The notes under the pieces were generated by a model that saw only the letters and a program-made list of their open reading frames with translations, made no database searches and was not told where the DNA came from. This document shows, one piece after another, positions 17,268-25,638 of a stretch of 64,000 bases of DNA (positions are counted from its first letter, which is position 1; each line of letters starts with the position of its first letter). The stretch comes from Streptomyces sp. ISL-12 (GTDB lineage: Bacteria; Actinomycetota; Actinomycetes; Streptomycetales; Streptomycetaceae), in contig NZ_JAGGOO010000059.1 in assembly GCF_018614415.1 (NCBI RefSeq), positions 40,391 to 104,390 on the forward strand. The letters are read 5' to 3'. Both the position numbers and the translations under genes were made by a program.

Positions 17268-18200
17268 ATGGTGGCGAAGAAGACCGCCGTACGGCACTCG
17301 GGGTCCGGCGGACCCGCCCGTGCCCCGGCCTCCGGCACCTCCGGCTCCGCCGGTGGGGTGGGGGAGGGGGCGGGCGGGAAGAAGAGCACGAGCACGCGGG
17401 GCGGCGGGGAGGCCGTGGCGAGGAGGACTGCGGCGGAGAAGGGTGCTGCGGGGAAGAGCGCGGCGGAGAAGACGGCGGCCAGAAAGGTCGCTGCGGAGAA
17501 GGCCGCGGTCAAGAAGACGGCGGTCAAGAAGACGGCGGTCAAGAAGACGGCGGCCAAGAAGACGGCGGCCAAGAAGGTCGCTGCGAAGAAGGGCGCTGTG
17601 AAGCAGACCGCGGCCAAGAAGGCCACGGGGAAGAAGGCCGCGGCAGCGCCGGGCGGCGTGGCGGGGAAGAGCACGGCCAAGAAGGCGGGCGCGGCCGAGG
17701 CCGCGGAGCAGACGGGAGCCACGACGGTGGTTGCGAAGAAGACCCCTGGCACGGCCACGGCGGCCAAGACTGCGGTACCCAAGGCGCGGGGCGGCGCGGT
17801 GGAACCCGGCGACCTCGCGGTACGCCCCGGTGAGGACCCGTGGACCCCCGAGGAGGTCGAGGAGGCGCGTGGGGAGCTGCAGTCCGAGGAGGCCCGGCTC
17901 CGGGCCGAGCTGGACTCCTCCGAGCGGGCGCTGCAGGGCCTGATGCGGGACTCGGGGGACGGCGCGGGGCACGACGAGGCGGACACCGGCACCAAGAACA
18001 TCACGCGTGAGCACGAGCTGGCGCTGGCCGCCAACGCGCGCGAGATGCTCACCCAGACCGCGCACGCCCTGGAGCGGCTGGACGCGGGCACCTACGGACT
18101 GTGCGAGAACTGCGGCGAGCCGATCGGCAAGGCCCGGATGCAGGCGTTCCCGCGGGCCACCCTGTGCGTGGAGTGCAAACAGAAGCAGGAGCGCCGCTGA
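17268..18200 (+). CDS. DksA/TraR-type zinc-finger protein with histone-H1-like Lys/Ala repeats
   Basis: The 310-residue protein has two parts. Residues about 1-185 are low-complexity Ala/Lys/Gly with many AAKKT/AVKKTA units, like the tail of histone H1 or HU-type bacterial proteins. Residues about 190-310 form a DksA/TraR module: a coiled coil (EEARGELQSEEARLRAELD, then EHELALAANAREMLTQTAHA) and a four-cysteine zinc finger (Cys279, 282, 300, 303; CENCGEPIGKAR...CVEC). Such proteins bind RNA polymerase through the secondary channel; the basic tail suggests DNA or nucleoid binding. It precedes lspA by 50 bases. Confidence 0.85.
   Translation: MVAKKTAVRHSGSGGPARAPASGTSGSAGGVGEGAGGKKSTSTRGGGEAVARRTAAEKGAAGKSAAEKTAARKVAAEKAAVKKTAVKKTAVKKTAAKKTAAKKVAAKKGAVKQTAAKKATGKKAAAAPGGVAGKSTAKKAGAAEAAEQTGATTVVAKKTPGTATAAKTAVPKARGGAVEPGDLAVRPGEDPWTPEEVEEARGELQSEEARLRAELDSSERALQGLMRDSGDGAGHDEADTGTKNITREHELALAANAREMLTQTAHALERLDAGTYGLCENCGEPIGKARMQAFPRATLCVECKQKQERR
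17508..17582 (+). repeat. 15-bp Lys-Lys-Thr-Ala tandem repeat
   Basis: Three identical 15-base units GTCAAGAAGACGGCG (17508-17552) are followed by two diverging GCC-started units (17553-17582), all in frame within the Lys/Ala tail of the DksA/TraR-type gene. The tail length is likely variable between strains. Confidence 0.85.
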
Positions 18201-18250
18201 GGTGTGCCGTACTCTCTTCCTCAGTCAGGTACCTAGGTCGAGGGACTCAC

Positions 18251-18829
18251 GTGGCAGAGGCGGAGCGCATCATCGGTACGCCGGACACCCCGGACGAGGC
18301 GGGGGACGGGCAGCAGGAGGCCGCCGGCGCCGAGCGGCCCCGGGGCAAGCGCCGGATCGCCGTGCTGTTCGCGGTGGCCGTGTTCGCGTACGCGCTGGAC
18401 CTGGTCAGCAAGATGATCGTGGTGGCGAAGCTGGAGCACCACGAGCCGATCGAGATCGTCGGGGACTGGCTGCGGCTGGTGGCGATCCGCAACGCGGGGG
18501 CCGCCTTCGGCATCGGTGAGGCGTTCACCGTGATCTTCACGGTGATCGCGGCCACCGTGATCGTCGTGATCGCCCGGCTCGCCCGCAAGCTCTACAGCCT
18601 GCCGTGGGCGATCGCGCTGGGCCTGCTGCTCGGCGGGGCGCTCGGCAACCTCACCGACCGGATCTTCCGTTCGCCGGGTGTCTTCGAGGGCGCGGTGGTG
18701 GACTTCATCGCGCCCAAGCACTTCGCGGTCTTCAACCTCGCCGACTCGGCGATCGTGTGCGGCGGCATCCTGATCGTGCTGCTGTCCTTCCGGGGCCTGG
18801 ACCCGGACGGAACCGTCCACAAGGACTGA
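18251..18829 (+). CDS. lspA: LspA, lipoprotein signal peptidase II
   Basis: This membrane aspartyl protease removes signal peptides from lipid-modified prolipoproteins, the step after Lgt (encoded at 57505). The GTG at 18251 has GAGGGA upstream and gives 192 residues, longer than the usual 160-170 because of a hydrophilic N-terminal extension of about 35. Four membrane segments follow. Catalytic motifs are RNAGAAFGIG, GGALGNLTDRIFR (first catalytic Asp) and VFNLADSAI (second Asp). A TACTCT hexamer at 18210-18215 may be its -10 element. Confidence 0.93.
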   Translation: MAEAERIIGTPDTPDEAGDGQQEAAGAERPRGKRRIAVLFAVAVFAYALDLVSKMIVVAKLEHHEPIEIVGDWLRLVAIRNAGAAFGIGEAFTVIFTVIAATVIVVIARLARKLYSLPWAIALGLLLGGALGNLTDRIFRSPGVFEGAVVDFIAPKHFAVFNLADSAIVCGGILIVLLSFRGLDPDGTVHKD

Positions 18830-18864
18830 GCACCTGCCGGTGAGGGAGTGTCGATACCGTCCGG

Positions 18865-18870
18865 CATACT
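18865..18870 (+). promoter_or_regulatory. rluD: -10 CATACT, probable leaderless start of rluD
   Basis: CATACT lies exactly 7 bases before the GTG at 18878, so transcription would begin at the start codon. This favours GTG 18878 over the GTG at 18848, which has a GAGG only about 2 bases away. Confidence 0.5.
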
Positions 18871-18877
18871 CGACCGG

Positions 18878-19822
18878 GTGAGCACGCTTCCCGAGATCCG
18901 TACCCTGCCCGTGCCCGACGGCCTGGAGGGCGAGCGCGTCGACGCCGCCATCTCCCGGATGTTCGGCTTCTCCCGTACCAAGGCCGCCGAGCTGGCGGCG
19001 GCGGGGAAGGTGGCGGTCGACGGCTCGGTGGTCGGCAAGTCCGAGCGGGTGCGCGGCGGGGCCTGGCTGGAGGTCGAGATGCCGCAGGCGCCCGCGCCGG
19101 TCCAGGTGGTCGCCGAACCGGTCGAGGGCATGGAGATCGTCCACGACGACGAGGACGTGGTCGTCATCGTCAAGCCGGTCGGCGTGGCCGCCCACCCGTC
19201 GCCCGGCTGGACCGGGCCGACGGTCATCGGCGGGCTCGCCGCCGCCGGGTACCGGATCTCCACGTCCGGCGCCGCCGAGCGGCAGGGCATCGTGCACCGC
19301 CTCGACGTGGGCACCTCCGGGCTGATGGCGGTCGCCAAGTCGGAGCGCGCCTACACCTCGCTCAAGCGCCAGTTCAAGGAGCGCACGGTCGACAAGCGCT
19401 ACCACACGCTGGTGCAGGGCCACCCCGACCCGACCAGCGGCACCATCGACGCGCCCATCGGCCGGCACCCGCAGCACGACTACAAGTGGGCGGTCACGGC
19501 CGAGGGCAAGCCTTCCGTGACGCACTACGACCTGATCGAGGCGTTCCGCGCGGCCTCCCTGCTCGACGTGAAGCTGGAGACCGGCCGCACCCACCAGATC
19601 CGCGTCCACATGGCCGCCCACCGCCACCCCTGCGTCGGTGACCTGACCTACGGCGCCGACCCGACCCTCGCCAAGCGGCTGCGCCTGACCAGGCAGTGGC
19701 TGCACGCCGTCCGGCTCGGCTTCGAGCACCCCGGCACCGGCGACTGGGTGGAGTACGCCAGCGACTACCCGGACGACCTCCAGCAGGCCCTGGACCGGGT
19801 CAGGGAGGAGACCTACGCATGA
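18878..19822 (+). CDS. rluD: RluD-family 23S rRNA pseudouridine synthase
   Basis: RluA/RluD family enzyme that isomerises uridines in helix 69 of 23S rRNA. The 314 residues have an N-terminal S4 RNA-binding domain (SRTKAAELAAAGKVAVDG) and the catalytic motif HRLDVGTSG with Asp143. GRTHQIRVHMA and WLHAVRLGFEHP follow. The start is chosen at GTG 18878 (MSTLPEIRTLPVPDG); GTG 18848 would add ten residues. The stop overlaps the ATG of the acetyltransferase gene (ATGA), so the two are coupled. Confidence 0.92.
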   Translation: MSTLPEIRTLPVPDGLEGERVDAAISRMFGFSRTKAAELAAAGKVAVDGSVVGKSERVRGGAWLEVEMPQAPAPVQVVAEPVEGMEIVHDDEDVVVIVKPVGVAAHPSPGWTGPTVIGGLAAAGYRISTSGAAERQGIVHRLDVGTSGLMAVAKSERAYTSLKRQFKERTVDKRYHTLVQGHPDPTSGTIDAPIGRHPQHDYKWAVTAEGKPSVTHYDLIEAFRAASLLDVKLETGRTHQIRVHMAAHRHPCVGDLTYGADPTLAKRLRLTRQWLHAVRLGFEHPGTGDWVEYASDYPDDLQQALDRVREETYA

Positions 19823-20295
19823 GCGGCGGTACACCGGTGTACGAGGTGCGCGTCGCCGAGGACCCCGCCGACCGCGAGGCGTGCTTCGCGGTGCGCAAGG
19901 AGGTCTTCGTGGCCGAGCAGGGCGTCGACGAGGAGATCGAGTACGACGCCTACGACGCCGTCGCCACGCACGTCCTGGCGGTCCGCGAGGACGGCGTGCC
20001 GCTCGGCACCGGGCGGCTGCTGACCGGGGACGCGGCGGCCGGGAAGACCGGCGGCGACGCGGGCGTGGGGTCGCTGGGGCGGCTCGCCGTGACCCGGGCG
20101 GCCCGGGGGCTGGGCGTCGGGGCCGCGCTGGTGCGGGCCATCGAGGACGCGGCACGCGCGCGCGGGCTCACGGCGGTGGACCTGCACGCGCAGACCCACG
20201 CCCTCGGCTTCTACGAGCGGCTCGGCTACACGGCGTACGGTCCGGAGTTCCCCGACGCGGGGATACCGCACCGCGCGATGCGACGCGTTCTGTGA
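19819..20295 (+). CDS. GNAT-family N-acetyltransferase
   Basis: This 158-residue GNAT protein resembles the ElaA/YjcF subfamily. It has CFAVRKEVFVAEQGVDEEIE near the N-terminus, LGRLAVTRAARGLGVGAALVRAIE as the acetyl-CoA pyrophosphate-binding loop, and HAQTHALGFYERLGYTAYGPEF with the terminal YERLGY motif. The substrate is unknown. Start overlap with rluD fixes the ATG. Confidence 0.85.
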   Translation: MSGGTPVYEVRVAEDPADREACFAVRKEVFVAEQGVDEEIEYDAYDAVATHVLAVREDGVPLGTGRLLTGDAAAGKTGGDAGVGSLGRLAVTRAARGLGVGAALVRAIEDAARARGLTAVDLHAQTHALGFYERLGYTAYGPEFPDAGIPHRAMRRVL

Positions 20296-20332
20296 CCCGG
20301 GGTTCTCGGCGGGGCGACGGGGAAGGCGAGGT

Positions 20333-20351
20333 GGCAGGCTGGAAGCCTGCC
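20333..20351 (+). terminator. hairpin after the acetyltransferase gene
   Basis: GGCAGGCT-gga-AGCCTGCC is a perfect 8-bp stem with a 3-base loop, located 37 bases after the stop and before the antiporter gene. No T-run. It probably ends the lspA-rluD-GNAT transcript. Confidence 0.55.
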
Positions 20352-20385
20352 GTGTGATCGCCGAGACCCCTCCGGAGCGCTGACC

Positions 20386-21972
20386 GTGGATCAGTTGGCC
20401 CTGTTGTTCGTGCTGTTGCTCGGGGCCCTGCTGAGCGTCCCGGTCGGCGACCGGTTCGGGCTGCCGGCGCCGGTGCTGATGACGGTGCTCGGCATCGTAC
20501 TGGCGCTGCTCGACTTCGTGCCCAACGTCGACATCCCGCCCGACCTCATCCTGCCCGCCCTGCTGCCGCCGCTGCTGTACGCCGCCGTACGGCGTACCTC
20601 CTGGCGGCAGTTCGCGGCCAACAAACGGCCCATCTTCCTGCTGGCCGTCGCGCTGGTCTTCGTCACCATGACCTGCGTGGCCGCCGTGGCCCACGCGATC
20701 GTGCCGGGCCTCGGCCTCGCCGCCGCCTTCGCCCTCGGGGCGCTGGTGGCGCCGCCCGACCCGGTCGCCGCCACGGCCGTCGCCGGGCAGCTCGGACTGC
20801 CCCGCCGCCTGGTGTCGATCCTGGAGGGCGAGGGGCTCTTCAACGACGTCACGGCCATCGTGCTGTACAACGTCGCCATCGCCGCCGCCGTCGGCGGGAC
20901 CTTCTCGCCGTGGTCGGCCGGGTTCGACCTGGTGCTGTCGGCCGTGGTCGCCGTCGCCGTCGGTCTGGCGCTCGGGTGGGCGGCCAACAAGGTCCTCGGC
21001 CTGCTGGGGGACGCGACCCTGCAGATCGGGCTGACGCTGCTGGTGCCGTACGCCTCCTACGTCCTCGCCGAGGAGCTGCACGGCTCCGGGGTGCTGGCCG
21101 TGCTCACCACCGCGATGTTCCTCGCCGAGTACGCCTCCGACGCCGACGACGTGCTGACCCGGCTGGCCGGGCACACCGTCTGGGACGTCGTCGACACCCT
21201 GGTCACCGGGGTCGCCTTCGGGCTGATCGGCCTGGAGCTGCACAACGCGGTGCGGACCGCGTCCGGGCACTGGGCCGAGCTGCTGGGCTGGGCCGGGGCC
21301 GTGGTGGGCGTGGTGATCCTGGTGCGGCTGCTGTGGCTGCTGCCGGCGACCTGGCTGACGAAACGGCTGCACGCCAAGCGGGACCGGGACGAGGACATCC
21401 CGATGAGCCTGCGGGAGACCGTCGTCATGTGGTGGGCGGGGATGCGCGGGGTGGCCTCGGTGGCGCTGGCCCTGGCGATCCCGCTGGAGACGGACGACGG
21501 GTCGCCCTTCCCGCACCGCGAGGAGATCGTCTTCATCGCGTTCGGGGTGATCCTGGTGACGCTGCTGGTGCAGGGGCTGACCCTGCCCTGGCTGGTCGGG
21601 CGGCTCAGGGTGACGGCCGACACCGAGCAGGAGAAGGAGTTCGAGCGCACCCTCGCCCGGCGCGCGGCCAAGGCGGCCCGGCAGCGGCTGCGGGAGATCG
21701 AGGCGGTCGAGGAACTGCCGGAGGAGCTGACCGAGCAGATGCTGCGGCGCGCCTTCGACATCGGCCTGCGGATCAGCCCGGAGATCGGCGACGAGGAGCG
21801 GCGCGAGGCGCACCAGCAGCGGGCGCGGCGGATCAAGCGGCTCCGCCGCATCCAGGGCGAGATGCTGAGCGCCGCCCGGCACGAGGTGCTGGCCGCGCGC
21901 AGCGAACCCGGCGCCGATCCGGAGATCGTCGACCGGGTGCTGCGGCATCTGGACGTACGCAGCCTGCGCTGA
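20386..21972 (+). CDS. CPA1-type Na+/H+ antiporter
   Basis: A monovalent cation:proton antiporter (NhaP/NHE type, CPA1) of 528 residues. About 12 membrane segments span residues 1-410, including APPDPVAATAV (the paired-acidic region typical of the family) and EGEGLFNDVTAIVLYN. The cytoplasmic tail (about 415-528) is Arg/Glu-rich and probably coiled (EKEFERTLARRAAKAARQRL). The GTG start has CCGGAGCG upstream. It converges with the MscS-type gene 20 bases away. Likely role: pH and Na+ homeostasis. Confidence 0.88.
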   Translation: MDQLALLFVLLLGALLSVPVGDRFGLPAPVLMTVLGIVLALLDFVPNVDIPPDLILPALLPPLLYAAVRRTSWRQFAANKRPIFLLAVALVFVTMTCVAAVAHAIVPGLGLAAAFALGALVAPPDPVAATAVAGQLGLPRRLVSILEGEGLFNDVTAIVLYNVAIAAAVGGTFSPWSAGFDLVLSAVVAVAVGLALGWAANKVLGLLGDATLQIGLTLLVPYASYVLAEELHGSGVLAVLTTAMFLAEYASDADDVLTRLAGHTVWDVVDTLVTGVAFGLIGLELHNAVRTASGHWAELLGWAGAVVGVVILVRLLWLLPATWLTKRLHAKRDRDEDIPMSLRETVVMWWAGMRGVASVALALAIPLETDDGSPFPHREEIVFIAFGVILVTLLVQGLTLPWLVGRLRVTADTEQEKEFERTLARRAAKAARQRLREIEAVEELPEELTEQMLRRAFDIGLRISPEIGDEERREAHQQRARRIKRLRRIQGEMLSAARHEVLAARSEPGADPEIVDRVLRHLDVRSLR

Positions 21973-21992
21973 CCGCCCGCGGGGCCGCCGGG

Positions 21993-23117
21993 TCAGTGCG
22001 GCTGGCCCCGGGTCGGCTGGTGCGGCAGGCGGCGTGCCGCGCCGTCGGGGGAGGACTTGCGCAGGGAGGTGCGGCCGGGCGGGAGGGCCGCGTCGGCCGT
22101 GTTGACGCGGGGCAGGGCGTAGGGGTGCTCGTCGGCCAGCCAGCGGATCATCTGCTCGCGCACCTCGACCCGTACCGTCCAGATGTCGTCCGCGTCCTTC
22201 GCCGTCACCAGCGCCCGTACCTCGATGGTGTTCGGAGTGGTGTCGGTGACGGTCAGGTTGTACGCGCGGCCGTCCCAGGCCGGGCACTGGCGCAGGATGT
22301 CGCGGAGCCGTTCGCGCATCGCGTCCACCGGCGCCGTGTGGTCCAGGTACCAGAAGACGGTGCCGGTCATCTGCGGGGTGCCGCGCGACCAGTTCTCGAA
22401 CGGCTTGGACGTGAAGTACGACACCGGCATGGTGATCCGCCGCTCGTCCCAGGTGCGCACGGTCAGGAAGGTCAGCGTGATCTCCTCGACCGTGCCCCAC
22501 TCGCCGTCCACCACCACCGTGTCGCCGATGCGCACCATGTCGCCGAACGCGATCTGGAACCCGGCGAACATGTTGCTGAGCGTGGACTGCGCGGCGATGC
22601 CGGCGACGATGCCGAGCACCCCGGCCGAGGCCAGCAGCGAGGCGCCGGCCGTGCGCATCTCCTTGAACGTCAGCAGCATCGACGACACGGCCACCACGCC
22701 GACCACCGCCGAGACCACCCGCATGATCAGCGACACCTGGGTGCGCACCCGGCGCACCCGGGCCGGGTCGCGTTGGGCGCGGGCCTGGGCGTACCTGGTG
22801 TACGACGTCTCCACGACCGCCGCGGCGATCCGCACCACCAGCCAGGCGGCCGAGCCGATCAGCACCAGCGTCAGTATGTGGCCGATCAGGCCCCGGTGCG
22901 CCGGGAAGACCCCGGCCTCGACGTACGACCCTCTCAGCAGCGCCGCGCAGAGCAGCAGCTGGTAGGGGATGCGGGCGCGGCGCAGCAGTCCCCACAGGGG
23001 CGTCTCGTGATGCCGCTCGTCGGCCTTGCGCAGCAGCAGGTCGGTGGCCCAGCCGATGACCAGCGTGAGCACCAGCGAGCCGCCGACCACGATCAGGGGG
23101 CGGAGTATGTTCTCCAT
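21993..23117 (-). CDS. MscS-family mechanosensitive channel
   Basis: Small-conductance mechanosensitive channel, 374 residues from ATG 23117 (MENILRPLIVVGGSLVLTL). There are five or so membrane segments. The pore-lining helix is Gly/Ala-rich (ASAGVLGIVAGIAAQSTLSN), followed by the MscS beta domain (FAGFQIAFGDMVRIGDTVVV, GEWGTVEEITLTFLTVRTWD) and the cytoplasmic alpha/beta cage. A short basic tail ends the protein. It releases osmolytes under hypo-osmotic shock. An ATG farther upstream would add a hydrophilic leader without a clear ribosome site. Confidence 0.88.
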   Translation of the reverse strand: MENILRPLIVVGGSLVLTLVIGWATDLLLRKADERHHETPLWGLLRRARIPYQLLLCAALLRGSYVEAGVFPAHRGLIGHILTLVLIGSAAWLVVRIAAAVVETSYTRYAQARAQRDPARVRRVRTQVSLIMRVVSAVVGVVAVSSMLLTFKEMRTAGASLLASAGVLGIVAGIAAQSTLSNMFAGFQIAFGDMVRIGDTVVVDGEWGTVEEITLTFLTVRTWDERRITMPVSYFTSKPFENWSRGTPQMTGTVFWYLDHTAPVDAMRERLRDILRQCPAWDGRAYNLTVTDTTPNTIEVRALVTAKDADDIWTVRVEVREQMIRWLADEHPYALPRVNTADAALPPGRTSLRKSSPDGAARRLPHQPTRGQPH

Positions 23118-23249
23118 CCCAGGAACGTAACCGGCACCGGCGGACCTGAACATGCGGCCTCGGACCGGAATGTGTGACATAGGTGACCTGAGGGGCATCC
23201 CGGGCGGCTCCCGGCGGGAGCGCGGACCCGCGTTGTCGGACCCGGCTGG

Positions 23250-23255
23250 CACGAT
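23250..23255 (+). promoter_or_regulatory. -10 CACGAT, probable leaderless start
   Basis: CACGAT lies 6 bases before ATG 23262, within the sequence GGCACGATGGC. The same sequence precedes GTG 36163. Confidence 0.5.
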
Positions 23256-23261
23256 GGCCTC

Positions 23262-23855
23262 ATGAACATCGTGCTCTTTCACTCGACCTTCGGCCTGCGG
23301 CCCGCGGTGCGCCAGGCCGCCGACCGGCTGCGTGACGCCGGTCACCAGGTGTGGACGCCCGACCTCTTCGAGGGACGGACGTTCGACACGGTGGAGGAGG
23401 GGATGGAGCACAACGAGAGCATCGGGCGGGAGGAACTGCTGAAGCGGGCCGTGCTGGCCGCCGCCCCGTACTCGGAGCGGGGCCTGGTGTACGCCGGGTT
23501 CTCGCTCGGCGCCTCCGTCGCGCAGACCCTCGCCCTCGGCGACCACCGGGCCCGCGGACTGCTGCTCCTGCACGGCACCTCGGACATCGCCCCCAACGCC
23601 TCGGTGGACGACCTGCCGGTGCAGCTGCACGTGGCCGAGCCCGACCCGTTCGAGACCGACGACTGGCTCAGCGCCTGGTACCTCCAGATGGGCCGGGCCG
23701 GCGCCGACGTGGAGGTGTACCGGTACGCCGGGGCCGGCCACCTCTACACCGACCCCGGCCTGCCCGACTACGACGCCGAGGCCGCCGAGGCCACCTGGCG
23801 GACGGCGCTCGGCTTCCTCGACTCGCTCCAGCAGGAGGCTCAGACCGGGTCGTAG
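23262..23855 (+). CDS. dienelactone hydrolase-family protein
   Basis: A 197-residue alpha/beta hydrolase of the dienelactone hydrolase family. The nucleophile elbow is GFSLGAS with Ser81 (the classic family enzyme has Cys). Asp128 in AEPDPFETDD and His160 in AGAGHLY complete the triad. LLLHGTSD precedes a YQ-like core. The substrate is unknown. Its 3' end overlaps the 3' end of the convergent phoD pseudogene by 16 bases. Confidence 0.82.
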   Translation: MNIVLFHSTFGLRPAVRQAADRLRDAGHQVWTPDLFEGRTFDTVEEGMEHNESIGREELLKRAVLAAAPYSERGLVYAGFSLGASVAQTLALGDHRARGLLLLHGTSDIAPNASVDDLPVQLHVAEPDPFETDDWLSAWYLQMGRAGADVEVYRYAGAGHLYTDPGLPDYDAEAAEATWRTALGFLDSLQQEAQTGS

Positions 23856-25520
23856 ACGCGCTCGACCCGCTGGGTGCCGCTGCGGGTGCGGTACGAGCGC
23901 GCCCAGGCGGACGTGGCGTCCGGGTCGGTGCGGTCGGACAGCACGTAGTAGTCCATCTGCGTCCGCTCGGCGGTGACGTCCAGGACGCCGTAGCCGTGCC
24001 GGTCGGTGTCGACCCAGTGGACGTGCCGGTTGGCGGCCCGGATCAGCGGCGCGGCGAGCGCGGACACCGTGCCCTCGGGGACGTCGACGAGGTCGTCGAG
24101 GTTGTCGGAGGTCACCGAGGTGACGACGAACTCGGTGGCGGCCGAGGCGGACAGCGGGTACGTCCCGGCGTTGACCGGCACGTCGTTGGCCCAGGCCATG
24201 TGGATGTCGCCGGTCAGGAAGACGGTGTTGCGGATGGCGCCCGCCCGCAGGTGGGCCAGGAGTTCACGGCGGTCGTCGGTGTAGCCGTCCCACTGGTCGG
24301 TGTTGAGGGCGAGGCCCTCCTTCGGCAGGCCCAGCAGTTCCGCCAGCGGCTTCAGCAGCTCGGCGGAGAGCGCGCCGACGGCGAACGGCGAGATCATCAC
24401 CGAGTTGCCGACCAGCCGCCAGGTGGCGTCGGAGGCGGTCAGCCCGGCCTTGAGCCAGTCGAGCTGGGCGCGGCCGGTGAGCGTGCGCTCCGGGTCGTCG
24501 ACGTCGCCGCTCCCGGCCAAGACCTGCTGGGAGCGGTAGGTGCGCAGGTCCAGCAGCGACAGATCGGCGAGCTTGCCGAAGCGCAGCCGGCGGTAGGTGG
24601 TGCCGGCCAGCGCCGGACGGACCGGCATCCACTCGAAGTACGCCTGCTTGGCGGCGGCCTGCCGCGCAGCCCAGGCGCCCTCCGTGGCCTCGGTGTGGTT
24701 CTCCGCGCCGCCGGACCAGGCGTCGTTGGCGATCTCGTGGTCGTCCCAGATCGCGACGACGGGCGCCGCCGCGTGCAGCGCCTGGAGGTCGGGGTCGGTC
24801 TTGTGCAGGGCGTGCCGGACGCGGTAGTCGGCGAGGGTGAGGATCTCGTGCGCGGGCGCGGTGGGGCGGACGACGGTGCCGCGCGTGCCGTACTCGCCGG
24901 TGCCGTACTCGTAGATGTAGTCGCCCAGGTGGAGCCAGGCGTCGAGGTCGCCGCGGGCCGCGAGGTGGCGGTAGGCAGAGAAGTGGCCGGCCTCCCAGTT
25001 GGAGCAGGAGACCACGCCGAACCGCAGGCCGGTGACGGCCGCGTCGGCGGCGGGCGCGGTACGGGTGCGGCCGACCGGGGAGTCGGTGCCGCCGGCGGAG
25101 AAGCGGAACCAGTAGTCGGTGGCGGGGGACAGACCCCGGACGTCGGCCTTGACGGTGTGGTCGGAGGCGGCGCGGGCGGTGACGGTGCCCTTGGCGACGA
25201 CGTCCGTCAGCGCCCGGTCGGTGGCGACGGTCCAGCTCACCGGGGTGTCCGGGCCGGTCCCGGAGCCGGGTATCGCCTCGGGCACCGGGGTCACCCGGGT
25301 CCACAGCAGGATGCCGTCGGGTGGGGGTCCCCCCGCGCCTTCAAGGCAGTGGGGGAGGGTCGCCGGAGGCCACGCCGTGCAGGAAGGCGGGGGCGGCGTC
25401 GGCGGCACCGGCGGGCAGGGCGGCGGCGAGCGGGGCGGCCAGGACGGCGCCGCCGGCCGCGGCCTTGACGACCGTACGGCGGCTGGGAGCGTTCTGGGGA
25501 GATCTGAATCGGCTGGTCAC
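23840..25520 (-). pseudogene. phoD: PhoD-type alkaline phosphatase, reading frame broken by a palindromic repeat
   Basis: PhoD is a secreted, Tat-exported, Ca/Fe-dependent phosphodiesterase/alkaline phosphatase. GTG 25520 begins a twin-arginine signal (SRRTVVKAAAGGAVLAAPLA, residues 13-32) and runs to AFLHGVASGDP, then hits TGA at 25343-25341 (codon 60). The rest of the protein (PDGILLWTRV onward) continues one frame over to 23840. It has all PhoD metal and active-site motifs: GVVSCSNWE, WLHLGDYIYEY, WDDHEIANDAW and LTGDIHMAWAND. Compared with the family pattern SGDPLPDG, about 31 extra bases (not a multiple of 3) interrupt the gene. No other damage is seen, so the event looks recent. A +1 slip in the proline run could in theory restore the frame. 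Confidence 0.82.
25322..25356. repeat. short palindromic repeat inserted in phoD
   Basis: The element has CCCCC/GGGGG outer arms (25330-25334 and 25351-25355) and an inner perfect palindrome GCCTT-c-AAGGC (25337-25347), preceded by GGGGGTCCCCCC. It resembles the small G-rich palindromes scattered between genes in Streptomyces genomes. Here it lies inside coding sequence and shifts the frame. Confidence 0.75.
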
Positions 25521-25528
25521 GGCCGGTC

Positions 25529-25564
25529 AGGCTACTGGCCGGTAAGCCGGGGGAGCGGGTGAAC
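25529..25564 (-). promoter_or_regulatory. phoD: phoD promoter with a PHO-box-like unit
   Basis: On the minus strand TAGCCT (25534-25529) lies 8 bases before the GTG. Eighteen bases upstream of it is GTTCACCCGCTC (25564-25553), whose GTTCACC heptamer matches one unit of the Streptomyces PhoP-binding PHO box and sits where a -35 element would be. A second adjacent 11-base unit was not clear. Confidence 0.4.
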
Positions 25565-25584
25565 CGGTGAGAGTTCACCCGCTC
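25553..25584 (-). terminator. 12-bp hairpin between the DsbA-like gene and phoD
   Basis: GAGCGGGTGAAC (25553-25564) pairs perfectly with GTTCACCCGCTC (25573-25584) around 8 bases. On the minus strand it follows the DsbA-like gene by about 47 bases and is a plausible terminator. One arm doubles as the PHO-box-like unit of phoD. Confidence 0.6.
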
Positions 25585-25591
25585 TTCGGCA

Positions 25592-25638
25592 TCACTTCAA
25601 GGCGTCACTTCAGAGCGTCACTTCACGGCGTCACTTCA
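25592..25638 (-). repeat. 13-bp tandem repeat at the stop codon of the DsbA-like gene
   Basis: TCACTTCA recurs at 25592, 25605, 25618 and 25631, a period of exactly 13 bases. The last copy contains the TGA stop and the Leu-Lys codons of the gene. Because 13 is not a multiple of 3, the copies place TGA in all three minus-strand frames. Confidence 0.85.

Noticed and set aside
18101..18250. Longer N-terminus for LspA
   Set aside because: The frame is open back to 18101 but that sequence encodes the zinc finger of the preceding gene in another frame. GTG 18251 has a ribosome site and the normal protein start.
25592..25638. CRISPR array
   Set aside because: The units are 13 bases with no spacers and no nearby cas genes.
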